Shown here: one piece after another, positions 42,416 to 50,881 of the stretch
Position numbering within the stretch: the first letter of the stretch is position 1
How the letters are laid out: each line of letters starts with the position of its first letter
Assembly (NCBI RefSeq): GCF_000712295.1
Contig: NZ_JMKI01000031.1
Coordinates: forward strand, 62,001-126,000
DNA: 64,000 nt
From: Synergistes jonesii
GTDB taxonomy: Bacteria > Synergistota > Synergistia > Synergistales > Synergistaceae
Reading direction: 5' to 3'
Made by a program: the position numbers and the translations under genes
Notes under the pieces: generated by a model
Told to the model about the DNA's origin: nothing
Seen by the model: the letters and a program-made list of their open reading frames with translations, nothing else
Databases searched by the model: none

Positions 42416-43310
42416 AGAAACATTCGTAGAAGTTTTTCAGCGTCCAATAGAAAATATTGGGCTCTTCGAGATACGAGGTCTGCGACGCGTCTGGGATGAC
42501 CGCGATGCGCGCCCCCGGTATCAGCGAGCGGTAATATTCGCAGGTGCTCTGGCGCACCTGGTCGAATTCGCCGCAGATCAGCAGCACCGATATCTTTATC
42601 TCGTGCAGCCTGTCCGTTATGTCTATGTCCTTAAGATTCCCGCGGCAGGTGAACTCGCTCGGTCCCCACATGTGGCGGTAGACCGCCATGCCGGATGCGG
42701 TCTTCGGCTTCAGCGGCGTCGCGAAATGCCCCTCGCGCTTCACGGTCGCGACGCGGTAGCGGAAATTGTCGTTGTATCTTTCGATTATCTCTTTGTACCA
42801 GCGCCCGTCGAAGTGATTGTCGCGCTCGCACTGCTCGACCATTTCAAGACAGTCTTTGCCTAATTCCGCGACGCGGCTCTTCGCGTCGTCGATCCACCGC
42901 TTCGTGCTGAGGAACGGGCTTATCATCGTGACGGAGATCGCCGGGGATTTCGGCGTGCCGAGAAGGTGCTCCGCCGCGAGATACGCGCCCCACGAACGCC
43001 CGATGAGGTGAATCTTCGGCGCCCCTATCGCCGAGATGACGCCGTCGAGCGCTTCGACATAGCGTTCCGGCGTCCACAGCGACTCTTCGCCGGTGTGCGA
43101 ACTTTCGTCGCAGCCGAGCTGGTTGTAAAGATAAACGGCGTGATCCGCGGCGAGCCTTTCTGCCATCGGACGGAAAGATTCGATATTTCCGCCGGGGCCT
43201 CCGTGGATGTAGAGGATGGGTATAGCCGATTTGTTGTTCGCTCCGTAAATGTTGAGGCAGACAAATCCGCCGGGTACGTTGACATACTCCTGCTTCAGGC
43301 TGACGGTCAT
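42414..43310 (-). CDS. Alpha/beta hydrolase, proline-iminopeptidase-like, catalytic His replaced
   Basis: A 298-residue alpha/beta hydrolase close to prolyl aminopeptidases. HGGPGGN (36-42) is the oxyanion motif, GRSWGAYLA has the nucleophile Ser106 and CGEFDQ supplies Asp250. The expected catalytic His, normally in an SSH..xxEEP motif, reads DASQTSYLEEP, so residue 277 is Gln (codon CAG). It may therefore be inactive as a peptidase, or use another His. It is probably cytosolic, as there is no signal peptide. It stands alone. Confidence 0.85.
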   Translation of the reverse strand: MTVSLKQEYVNVPGGFVCLNIYGANNKSAIPILYIHGGPGGNIESFRPMAERLAADHAVYLYNQLGCDESSHTGEESLWTPERYVEALDGVISAIGAPKIHLIGRSWGAYLAAEHLLGTPKSPAISVTMISPFLSTKRWIDDAKSRVAELGKDCLEMVEQCERDNHFDGRWYKEIIERYNDNFRYRVATVKREGHFATPLKPKTASGMAVYRHMWGPSEFTCRGNLKDIDITDRLHEIKISVLLICGEFDQVRQSTCEYYRSLIPGARIAVIPDASQTSYLEEPNIFYWTLKNFYECF

Positions 43311-43425
43311 TAGAATCGCCCCTTTCTAGCTTTATCCTTACAAAAATTATAGCATAATATTCCGCTAATATTAAACTAAAATTTTACAATAATAAATTAA
43401 ATATGAATAAAATAATTTTATAACG

Positions 43426-43899
43426 CTATTTGACAAGGCCGGAATGTTTCAGGGCGAAAACGAGGGGGACGCCGAGGCAGAAGCATACGGCCGCCTGTCC
43501 GGCGCCGATGTAGAATACGGAAAAAACCATCGGGGTCGAAGAGAGGAGCGAGATGTAGCAGCCGACGACGAGCGCGTTTATAACGACGGGGGGAAGGGCC
43601 GCCAGCCAGACGTTCGGCATCTTCGCCGTGGCGCGCGCGGCGGCGTAGGTCGCCGCGCTTCCGAAAATTATATCTACCGGACCGTAGCCTCCCATCACAT
43701 TCGAGATGAAACAGCCGACGAAGAGCCCCGGCGCGGTCTGCGGCAGGCAGAAGGGCAGCAACGCAAGCGCCTCCGATACGCGGAACTGCACGGGGCCGAA
43801 AGATACCGGCGCGAACGCGAAAGCGAGCACCGCATAAAGCGCGGCGACCATCGCCGAAAGAGTGACGTCGCGGACGCTGAAAGAAGATATGCTTTTCAT
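43426..43899 (-). CDS. queT: QueT-family queuosine-precursor transporter
   Basis: A 157-residue membrane protein of the QueT family, the S-component of an ECF-type uptake system for queuosine precursors. It has about five helices and the family pattern VRDVTLSAMVAALYAVLAFA, FRVSEALALLPF and GCFISNVMGGYGPVDIIFGS. No ribosome site precedes the ATG. A TATAAT lies only eight bases upstream, so the mRNA may be leaderless. I looked for a preQ1 riboswitch upstream and found none. ECF ATPases must be encoded elsewhere. Confidence 0.88.
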   Translation of the reverse strand: MKSISSFSVRDVTLSAMVAALYAVLAFAFAPVSFGPVQFRVSEALALLPFCLPQTAPGLFVGCFISNVMGGYGPVDIIFGSAATYAAARATAKMPNVWLAALPPVVINALVVGCYISLLSSTPMVFSVFYIGAGQAAVCFCLGVPLVFALKHSGLVK

Positions 43900-43907
43900 G
43901 GGTATAT

Positions 43908-43913
43908 ATTATA
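43908..43913 (-). promoter_or_regulatory. -10 element of queT
   Basis: TATAAT on the minus strand, eight bases before the queT start codon. There is no good -35. Transcription would begin within one or two bases of the ATG. Confidence 0.4.
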
Positions 43914-44011
43914 CTATTAAAGAAGTGCGCCGCGCGTCCGCGAAGGCTTCTGCGCGCTATAATAAAAAAGCCCGCCGCGGCGGCAAAGAAATCTGACGGG
44001 GGGAAGACGAT

Positions 44012-45007
44012 TTGAAGATAACGATCCTGGGGGCCGGCAGCTTCGGAACGGCTTTTGCCGCGCACCTCGCCCTCTTTGGCCACGAAGTGAAGATGTGGAC
44101 GAGGAACTGCGAGCGCGCGGAATACATAAACAAATTCCACAAAAACAGATCCTGCTTCAGCGAGACGGATCTGCCCCACGCCGTCAGCGCGGCGTCCGAC
44201 ATAGCGGAGGCGCTCGCCTTTTCGCAGCACGTCGTGATGGCGATACCGACGCAGTCGCAGCGGGAGGTCTGCGGAAAAATCGCGCCGCTCGCAAAAGAGG
44301 GCGTTCATATGCTGAACCTTGCGAAGGGCATAGAAATATCGACGGGCTCCCTGCTGCACCAGCTCCACAAAGAGCTCTGCCCGCAGATCGTTTACTCAGC
44401 GCTGTCCGGCCCGAGCCACGCCGAGGAACTCCTTCTCGACATGCCCACGACGGTCGTCGTCGCGTCGAAGGAGGAGAGCGAAGCGCGCATGTGGCAGAAG
44501 ATCGTCAGCGCCGGCAGCTTCCGGGTATACGCGGGGACGGACGTTATAGGGCTTGAAGTCGGGGGCGCGACGAAAAACATCTACGCGATAGCGGCCGGCA
44601 TCTCGAGAGCGCTGAAGCTCGGAGACAACGCGTCGGCCGCGCTCGCCTGCCGCGGCCTCGCGGAGATCATGCGCTTCGGCGCGAAGCTCGGAGCCAATCC
44701 CCTCACGCTCTCGGGGCTCGCCGGAGTAGGGGACCTCATAGTCACCTGCTACAGCATCCATTCGCGCAACTTCAGGCTCGGCCTTGGCATCGGAAGCGGC
44801 AAAACGCTTAAAGAAGCGTCCGAAGAGCTCGGCCAGGTCGCCGAAGGCGCATACACCGTGCGCGCCGTCGTGGAAAACGCGCAGAAATTCGACGTGGAAA
44901 TGCCGCTCGCGGAAGCCGTCTACAGAGTCCTCTACAAAAACGAGAGCCCCACGAAGCTGATAAAAGAGCTTTTCGCCAGGCCGCTCAAAGCTGAGATGAG
45001 GTTTTGA
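44012..45007 (+). CDS. gpsA: NAD(P)H-dependent glycerol-3-phosphate dehydrogenase
   Basis: GpsA reduces dihydroxyacetone phosphate to sn-glycerol-3-phosphate for phospholipid synthesis. The 331 residues begin with ITILGAGSFGTAFAAHLA (nucleotide-binding), and have NLAKGIEI, SGPSHAEEL, GATKNIYAIAAGI with the catalytic lysine, and AEIMRFGAKLGANPLTLSGL. The start is a TTG preceded by GGGGGGAAG. A strong hairpin follows at 45065-45102. It is divergent from queT and has no obvious partner gene. Confidence 0.95.
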   Translation: MKITILGAGSFGTAFAAHLALFGHEVKMWTRNCERAEYINKFHKNRSCFSETDLPHAVSAASDIAEALAFSQHVVMAIPTQSQREVCGKIAPLAKEGVHMLNLAKGIEISTGSLLHQLHKELCPQIVYSALSGPSHAEELLLDMPTTVVVASKEESEARMWQKIVSAGSFRVYAGTDVIGLEVGGATKNIYAIAAGISRALKLGDNASAALACRGLAEIMRFGAKLGANPLTLSGLAGVGDLIVTCYSIHSRNFRLGLGIGSGKTLKEASEELGQVAEGAYTVRAVVENAQKFDVEMPLAEAVYRVLYKNESPTKLIKELFARPLKAEMRF

Positions 45008-45064
45008 AATAATAGACTGGGATCGTTCGCTTCGATCATAAAGCCTGAAAAGGAACTTATTGCG

Positions 45065-45102
45065 CGATAAGGCCGTGCGTTTTTCAGCGCGCGGCCTTAT
45101 CG
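45065..45102. terminator. 15-bp hairpin between convergent gpsA and sirtuin genes
   Basis: CGATAAGGCCGTGCG (45065-45079) pairs with CGCGCGGCCTTATCG (45088-45102) with one G-U pair and a TTTTTCAG loop. It probably serves as a terminator for both convergent genes, although flanking T-runs are weak. Confidence 0.6.
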
Positions 45103-45135
45103 TTAGTGTGCCGTATCTGAAATCGCCGGCGGTCC

Positions 45136-45870
45136 TTACTGCTGTCGCATATATTTTTCGGTATCCGAGAGGAAAGCGCCTATTCCTTCGTGCACCGTTA
45201 TGTCGGCGATGCCGTCGAGCGGCGTCTCCTCAAGGTTGACGATCGCGAGCTTGGCGCCGTGCATCTTGGCCTGCCTCGGGAAGTAGTTGGCCGGCGAGAC
45301 GACGAGCGAAGAGCCGAGCACGATGAAGGTCTTGCAGGAGCCGGAAAGCTCGTCCGCCGCTTCGAGCGCCCTCTGCGGCAGCATTTCGCCGAAGAGGACG
45401 ACGCTCGGGCGCAGATGTCCGCCGCAGTATTTGCACGGCGTTCCGGCGAGGAAGTCCTCATTGCTGCCGGGCTTGCCGCAGCTGTGGCATTTTATCGGCT
45501 CGAGGCTCCCGTGCAGCTCCCAAACGTTCACGGAGCCGGCCCGCTGGTGCAGCCGATCGATGTTCTGGGTTATGACGCCCTTGACGCAGCCTTCCTTTTC
45601 CCACTTAGCGACTATCTTGTGCCCTATGTTCGGCTTGACCTCGTCAGGCACGTAGAGGCGCGCTTTATAGAATTCGAGAAATTCGTCGTAGTTGCATTCG
45701 AGCGCTCCTACCGACGCGAGGCGCGCGGGGTCGGCGTGCGCCCATATGCCGTTCTTCGAGCGGAAGTCCTGAAGTCCCGACTCGGTGCTCAGTCCCGCTC
45801 CGCTGAATATCACAACGTCTCCGGCGCGCACGAGGCGCGCGAGCTCTTTGGCTTTTTCTTCGTAGTTCAC
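45136..45870 (-). CDS. NAD-dependent protein deacylase (Sir2 family)
   Basis: A 244-residue sirtuin that removes acyl groups from lysines using NAD+. It has IFSGAGLSTESGLQDFRS, TQNIDRLHQRAG and the catalytic His in ELHGSLEP. Four zinc cysteines form CHSC and CKYC pairs. GSSLVVSPAN follows the family. I start at the GTG 45868-45870, because AAGGAGG lies seven bases upstream; the longer frame has no ribosome site. Its targets are unknown. Confidence 0.93.
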   Translation of the reverse strand: MNYEEKAKELARLVRAGDVVIFSGAGLSTESGLQDFRSKNGIWAHADPARLASVGALECNYDEFLEFYKARLYVPDEVKPNIGHKIVAKWEKEGCVKGVITQNIDRLHQRAGSVNVWELHGSLEPIKCHSCGKPGSNEDFLAGTPCKYCGGHLRPSVVLFGEMLPQRALEAADELSGSCKTFIVLGSSLVVSPANYFPRQAKMHGAKLAIVNLEETPLDGIADITVHEGIGAFLSDTEKYMRQQ

Positions 45871-45934
45871 CTTTATTCCTCCTTCTTTCTCCCGGCGAAT
45901 CAAGAAATTCCGCGTTCGTCTGCTTTCTTGTTAA

Positions 45935-46441
45935 TTATACTCCGGCCGGCGGCGGGGCCGCGTCGGCGCGCTGAGATTTTTCGTCCTCTTCGGCGCCCTT
46001 TCTGATTTCGCCTGTCGGCAGCCCTGTCTCGCGTGAAATTTTTTTTATGTCGTCGAACTCGGGCATCGATTTTATGACGCGCCCTCCGAGAAGGCCCTCT
46101 TTGAATCGCACCGGGCCGAAGCGCGTTTCAACGTTTTTTACGCGCCTCTCGAGCGTCGCGCGCTCCACTTCGCGCATGCGCACGCCGAGCGTCGTCGTAT
46201 GGCGGAGCATGAGCTCCGCCATACGACCTTTCTCTTCGGGGCGCGCGAGCAGAGACAATTTTACTGCGGGGCGATTCTTCTTCATCTGTATATGTTCGAA
46301 CCAGACGTCGAGCGCGCCTGCGCCGAGAAGGACGTCCATCGCGGCGCTCAGGTCCTCGGCAGTCATATCGTCGATGTTCGCGCACATTTCCAGCGCTTTT
46401 TCGGAGGCGCCCGCGCCGTTTTTTCCTTCGAAGCCGCACAT
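45935..46441 (-). CDS. Stand-alone LarC C-terminal domain (LarC2-like), nickel-pincer cofactor biosynthesis
   Basis: The 168 residues match the C-terminal part of LarC, the CTP-dependent enzyme that inserts nickel into the pincer nucleotide. Diagnostic segments are CANIDDMTAEDLSAAMDVLL, GALDVWFEHIQMKKNRPAVK, HTTTLGVRMREVERATLERR and the VETRFGPVRFKEGLLGGRVI block. The usual N-terminal LarC1 domain is absent: upstream is a short gap and then a divergent gene. In L. plantarum the two halves are joined by frameshifting; here they are physically separate. It may serve the two LarA-like proteins in this window. Confidence 0.8.
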   Translation of the reverse strand: MCGFEGKNGAGASEKALEMCANIDDMTAEDLSAAMDVLLGAGALDVWFEHIQMKKNRPAVKLSLLARPEEKGRMAELMLRHTTTLGVRMREVERATLERRVKNVETRFGPVRFKEGLLGGRVIKSMPEFDDIKKISRETGLPTGEIRKGAEEDEKSQRADAAPPPAGV

Positions 46442-46550
46442 TATAAATTCCTCCCGCTTGTTTTCGGCGTTTTCGCCTTTATTGTAGCGCAAAAATGTAA
46501 TAAAATATGGTCGGTGACAAAATACATTGTCCAAGGGGTGTAACGTAAAA

Positions 46551-48326
46551 ATGAAGAAATTTGCAGCAGTTCTTTCAATATTCGCGGCGGCGTTTCTATT
46601 TCTCTGCCCGTCCGCGGACGCGGCGCTGACGCTGAAGGCCGAGTCTCTCGTCTTCAACGGCGCGCAGGAGGATCTGAGGGGGGCTGGAACGGCTGCGACG
46701 CCCGACGGCAAGCAGGACGCCGTCTTCACACTCTACCTGACGGGCGCCCAGGCTATTCGCGACATAACTCTGAAGAACGAGACGACCGGCGTGACGTGGA
46801 GCGCTTCGAGCCAGTCGAACTTCCTCGCCGTAAAATCATCCAGCGGGGAGCTCGTCAACGCCTCCGGCAGGATGCCGATAACGCCGGTGCTTCTCGCGGG
46901 GCAGTTCACGCTTATTTTGAACGACGCGGCGAACGCGATTCCCAAGGATTCGAAATTCACCGCCACGGCCATCCTGATCGATGGAGCGACGACTTCGGCG
47001 TCGACGACGGCCGCGGCGGAGAAGAAGGCGCCCGCACCCGAAGAAAAGAAGCCCGCGGGCGCGGCCCCCGCGGGAGGCGCTGCGAAGGATGAGATCGTCC
47101 TCTTCGAGAGCCGCAGCGAGTCCGATCTCGACCTCGCCGGCGCTGGCGAGGCGGTCGGCGCCAACTCTCACAGGGACTTCCGCTTCGACGCGGTCATCCG
47201 CCTTACAAAGGGCATGCAGGCGAGAGGCGTCAAGATAACGGCCGAGAACGGCGGCGATAGGGCGCAGTGGGATACGGTGCCCGGCAACGGAACGCCGGTC
47301 GTCGTGCTCGTCGATCCGGCGAAGACCATCATCAACAAATCCGACGGCAGCGTCGTATTCACGGACGAAATCAGATGCGCGATGCTCGTAGACGACAAGA
47401 CCGGCATCTTGAGCAGGCAGGGAACGAAGGCGAGGCTCACCATCACGCTTTCCGACGGAAAGATGATGGAGAAGGAGGCGACGGCCGGCAAGAGGATCGT
47501 CGCTCGGAACTCCGTTGCCGTCGAATTCAGGGGGACCGGCAGCTACGACTTCGTCGGACAGAACAAAAAACTACAGTCCAACATGAACCCCGACAGCTTT
47601 GTCAAGGCCACGGTCAACGCGAAGGGCAGGATCACCGGAGTCCGCGTGACTAACACGAAGAACGGCGCCAGCTGGGACACGGCGCCCGGCAGCGGCAGCC
47701 CTCTCGCGGCCATCATCGCTCCGGACAGAAAGAAACTCAACAACTCGGACGGCTCCGTAGCCTTCGATATCGACGGGACGGAGGAGTTCAATGTCGCCTT
47801 CGACGAAGCGAAGGATGTCGGCACGGGCCCCTACAAAATCACGATAGTCTTCTCTGACGGCAGGTTGCTGGAAGGCCTGACGGCCGGCAAGGCGGCGGCC
47901 GAGCCCGCGACGACGGCGGCCCCGGCGGAGCGCGCGCTGCTCTTCGTTTCAGCGAAGCCCGAGTCCGTTCCAGTCGACCTCGTAGGCAAGAACAAGAACT
48001 GCAAGCCCGACGGCACGAAGGATATGTCTCTCATCGTCAGGGCGACCGTCAAAGACGTGATCCGCGCGCTCGTCCTAACCGACGACTCCGGCAAGGGGTG
48101 GGATACTATCCCGTCGAACAACGGCAGATGGCTGATCGGCGTGCGCGACGGCGGCAAGCTGCTGAACAGCGCGAAGAACGGCTCGGTCAGGATAGAGACG
48201 GCGCCGGGCAAGGAATACCAGCTTCTCGTGCAGAACAACGGCAAGCTGAACCTCGGCTACGGAAAGCTCCTCCTCAGCGTGACGTGGGGCGACGGCTCGG
48301 TGACGGAAACGACGCTCAAGTGGTAG
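46551..48326 (+). CDS. Secreted protein with four tandem ~120-residue repeats, function unknown
   Basis: A 591-residue exported protein: signal peptide residues 1-24 (hydrophobic core, cleavage after PSADA), then four diverged repeats. Each has an F/V-F-x-G-x-x-x-x-D-L-x-G start, a G-x-x-WDT-x-PG-x-G segment (WDTVPGNG, WDTAPGSG, WDTIPSNN), an LNNSDGSV-like segment and a final F-x-D-G-x turn. Ala/Pro/Lys-rich linkers separate repeat 1 from 2 and repeat 3 from 4. Repeat 1 has WSASS instead of WDT. No enzyme motif is evident. The folds look beta-rich, suggesting a surface or periplasmic binding protein. Confidence 0.85.
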   Translation: MKKFAAVLSIFAAAFLFLCPSADAALTLKAESLVFNGAQEDLRGAGTAATPDGKQDAVFTLYLTGAQAIRDITLKNETTGVTWSASSQSNFLAVKSSSGELVNASGRMPITPVLLAGQFTLILNDAANAIPKDSKFTATAILIDGATTSASTTAAAEKKAPAPEEKKPAGAAPAGGAAKDEIVLFESRSESDLDLAGAGEAVGANSHRDFRFDAVIRLTKGMQARGVKITAENGGDRAQWDTVPGNGTPVVVLVDPAKTIINKSDGSVVFTDEIRCAMLVDDKTGILSRQGTKARLTITLSDGKMMEKEATAGKRIVARNSVAVEFRGTGSYDFVGQNKKLQSNMNPDSFVKATVNAKGRITGVRVTNTKNGASWDTAPGSGSPLAAIIAPDRKKLNNSDGSVAFDIDGTEEFNVAFDEAKDVGTGPYKITIVFSDGRLLEGLTAGKAAAEPATTAAPAERALLFVSAKPESVPVDLVGKNKNCKPDGTKDMSLIVRATVKDVIRALVLTDDSGKGWDTIPSNNGRWLIGVRDGGKLLNSAKNGSVRIETAPGKEYQLLVQNNGKLNLGYGKLLLSVTWGDGSVTETTLKW

Positions 48327-48356
48327 GCGGCGCGGAAGCTTAAAGGGTTAAGACGG

Positions 48357-48394
48357 AAAAGGGCGGGGCGGACTTTCCATCCGTCCCGCCCTTT
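48357..48394 (+). terminator. Terminator between the repeat protein and iorB (convergent)
   Basis: AAAAGGGCGGGGCGGA (48357-48372) pairs with TCCGTCCCGCCCTTT (48380-48394). Stems end in A/T runs on both sides, so it can work in both directions. Confidence 0.85.
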
Positions 48395-48410
48395 CATACC
48401 GCCGATATTT

Positions 48411-48992
48411 TTACTGCGACAGGCCGGCGTCGAAGGCTTTTAAATTAAGATCGAGCAGCTTAGCGGGAACCGTTTCCTTTATCACGGACTTCCAGTCCGG
48501 CCCTTCGAGTCCCAGCGCCTTGACGAGGGCGCCGAGAAGCACGACGTTCTGCGCCCTTATGTTGCCGAGCTCTTCGGCGAGGCGCGCGGCGTCCACGCAT
48601 TTTATCTTTTGGACTTTCTCCTTGAGCCTCTCGATGATTCCTTCGGGGTATTCGGCCGCGCCGGTCAGCACCGGCAGCGAGTAGATCTCGAAGTCGTTGA
48701 CGACGAGGGCGCCGTCCTTTTTGAGGTAGTGCAGCCAGCGCGCCGCTTCGGCCTTTTCGAAGGCGACGAGCACGTCCGCGCAGCCCTCGGGCACGACTGG
48801 GGAAGCCACCTTTTCGCCGTAGCGTACGTGCGTGCTTACGCTGCCGCCGCGCTGGCTCATGCCGTGTATCTCCGACATCTTGACGTCGTAGCCCCTGCGG
48901 AGCAGCCCCTCGGAGAGAATCTTCGACGCGAGTATCGTTCCCTGCCCGCCGACTCCGACGAGCAGGATGTTTTTCGTTCCGTTGTCTCTCAT
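48411..48992 (-). CDS. iorB: Indolepyruvate:ferredoxin oxidoreductase beta subunit
   Basis: The 193-residue gamma-domain subunit of IOR: NILLVGVGGQGTILASKILS at the N-terminus, MSEIHGMSQRGGSVSTHVR and PEGCADVLVAFEKAEAARWL are typical. With IorA it converts aryl pyruvates from Trp, Phe and Tyr transamination to aryl-acetyl-CoA while reducing ferredoxin. It follows iorA with a one-base gap. This fits an amino-acid-fermenting anaerobe. Confidence 0.95.
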   Translation of the reverse strand: MRDNGTKNILLVGVGGQGTILASKILSEGLLRRGYDVKMSEIHGMSQRGGSVSTHVRYGEKVASPVVPEGCADVLVAFEKAEAARWLHYLKKDGALVVNDFEIYSLPVLTGAAEYPEGIIERLKEKVQKIKCVDAARLAEELGNIRAQNVVLLGALVKALGLEGPDWKSVIKETVPAKLLDLNLKAFDAGLSQ

Positions 48993-48993
48993 C

Positions 48994-50754
48994 TCATTCG
49001 CCCTCCCTCAAAATCGCCTTTTTCGGGCATATCTGCATGCAGACGGCGCAGCCGTTGCACGTCGCTCGGTCGATGTAGACGCGCCCGCCGCGGAAGTTGA
49101 GCGCGGGGCAGCCGGCCTTCAAACAGAGCTTGCATTTGACGCACTTATCCTCGTCGACCCTGCATTTCATATTCGCGCGGCACTTCATGACTTCCTTTAT
49201 TAGCGCGCAGGGGCGCGTCGTTATGATTACGAAGGGCTCCGCCGCGTCGTGCCCGGCGCGGATCGCCTCGCGCGTTGCGGTCAAGTCGTAGGGGTCGATC
49301 GTACGGATGTTTTCTTCCTTCACGCCGCACGCGGCGCAGAGCGCCCTTAGGTCCACCTGATGCGTCGGCTCACCCATAAGCGTGCGCCCGGTGCCCGGGT
49401 TCTCCTGATGTCCGGTCATAGCCGTTATCCTGTTGTCCAATATGTTCACGACGATCGGCGCCTTGTTGACTATCGCGTCGATGAGCCCGGTGATGCCGGA
49501 GTGGAAGAAGGTAGAGTCGCCTATCACGGCGAAGACCTTTTCGCCGCGCCCCGCCCTCTCGGCCGCTTTGCTGAAGCCGACGCCCATCGAAACGCTCGCG
49601 CCCATGCAGACGACTGAATCGGTTACGGAAAGCGGCGGCACCGTGCCGAGGGTGTAGCAGCCGATGTCCCCCGTCACGACGACGTCCCCGTACTTGCCGA
49701 GCTCATAGAAGAAGCCTCTGTGGGTGCAGCCGGCGCAGAGCACGGGCGGGCGCGGCGGCACGTTTATATCAGCTCCGCCGCTGGGCTCCCCCTCTTCGCC
49801 GAAGAAGGCGCGCCGCACGCGTTCGGGCGTCAGCTCGTCTATCCACGGCAGCTTCTCGCGCCCAGTGCAGGCTATGCCGAGAGACTTGACGAAGTCCTCA
49901 AGGTAGGGCTCGTTTTCTTCGATGACGTAAAGCGTCTTCACCGACGCGGCGAAGGCGCGTATCTTTTTCTCTGGCATAGGCCAGCTGAAGCCGAGCTTGA
50001 GGTAAGATGCGCCGTCGCCGAATACCTCCCTGGCGTGGCAATAGGAGACGCCGCTCGTGATGATGCCGATGTCGCCGCTGCCGCGCTCTACTCTGTTGAG
50101 AGGCGTCTCTTCGGAGAATTCCTTCATCGCGGCGATCCTCTCCGTCATCACGCCCTTGCGCTTTTTCGCGTTGGCCGGTGCCATGACGTACTTCGCACAA
50201 TCCTTCGAGTAGGGCCTGACGGCGACCTCCCTGCGCTCCCCTTCCACGACGAGGGTCTTGCTGTGGCATATGCGCGTCGAGACGCGGAAGAGCAGCGGCG
50301 TGTCGAAGCGCTCGGAAAGCTCGAAGGCCTCCTTAACGAAGTCAAGGCACTCCTGGCTGTCCGATGGCTCTATCATCGGCAGCTTCGCGTGCGAAGCGTA
50401 GAATCTGTTGTCCTGTTCGTTCTGCGAGCTGAAGAGCCCCGGGTCGTCCGCCGTAACGACGACGAGCCCGCCGCCGACGCCGGTGTAGGCGAGAGTGAAG
50501 AGCGGGTCCGCCGCGACGTTGAGCCCGACGTGCTTCATCGCGCAGAGCGCGCGGGCGCCTCCCATCGAAGCGCCCGCTGCCACTTCGAGGGCTACCTTTT
50601 CGTTCGTCGCCCATTCGGAGTAGACCTCTTTGTATGCCGCCAGATTTTCAAGAATCTCGGTCGACGGCGTCCCGGGGTAGGCGGCCGCGACGTGCAGCCC
50701 TGCCTCCCAGGCGCCGCGGGCGATGGCCTCGTTGCCTGTCATAAGTTTTTTCAT
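48994..50754 (-). CDS. iorA: Indolepyruvate:ferredoxin oxidoreductase alpha subunit
   Basis: The 586-residue TPP-binding catalytic subunit. It has NEAIARGAWEAGLHVAAAYP at the pyrimidine-binding domain, the TPP motif GDIGCYTLG followed later by VIGDSTFFHSGITGLIDAIV, and two C-terminal [4Fe-4S] clusters (CVKCKLCLKAGCP and CNGCAVCMQICP). The start ATG 50754 is preferred because AAAGGGGA lies upstream; a longer frame adds seven residues. Reduced ferredoxin from this enzyme could feed the hydrogenase encoded near 4 kb. Confidence 0.96.
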   Translation of the reverse strand: MKKLMTGNEAIARGAWEAGLHVAAAYPGTPSTEILENLAAYKEVYSEWATNEKVALEVAAGASMGGARALCAMKHVGLNVAADPLFTLAYTGVGGGLVVVTADDPGLFSSQNEQDNRFYASHAKLPMIEPSDSQECLDFVKEAFELSERFDTPLLFRVSTRICHSKTLVVEGERREVAVRPYSKDCAKYVMAPANAKKRKGVMTERIAAMKEFSEETPLNRVERGSGDIGIITSGVSYCHAREVFGDGASYLKLGFSWPMPEKKIRAFAASVKTLYVIEENEPYLEDFVKSLGIACTGREKLPWIDELTPERVRRAFFGEEGEPSGGADINVPPRPPVLCAGCTHRGFFYELGKYGDVVVTGDIGCYTLGTVPPLSVTDSVVCMGASVSMGVGFSKAAERAGRGEKVFAVIGDSTFFHSGITGLIDAIVNKAPIVVNILDNRITAMTGHQENPGTGRTLMGEPTHQVDLRALCAACGVKEENIRTIDPYDLTATREAIRAGHDAAEPFVIITTRPCALIKEVMKCRANMKCRVDEDKCVKCKLCLKAGCPALNFRGGRVYIDRATCNGCAVCMQICPKKAILREGE

Positions 50755-50819
50755 CGAATTTCCCCTTTGCCTCAAAAAGTGTATATTTTGAATTTCCGTT
50801 TCGCGCTGCTATTAAAAAA

Positions 50820-50847
50820 ACCGGCTTTGCAAAACAGCGAAGCCGGT
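50820..50847 (-). terminator. Rho-independent terminator of gyrA-psd-pssA
   Basis: ACCGGCTT (50820-50827) pairs with AAGCCGGT (50840-50847). On the minus strand seven T residues follow. It is just past the pssA stop. Confidence 0.88.
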
Positions 50848-50881
50848 CCTTTCTTTCATTTTGCAGGCTGTGCGCTGCCGC

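Noticed and set aside
43900-44011. preQ1 riboswitch upstream of queT
   Set aside because: No preQ1 aptamer hallmarks are present, and the putative promoter is too close to the start codon to leave room for one.
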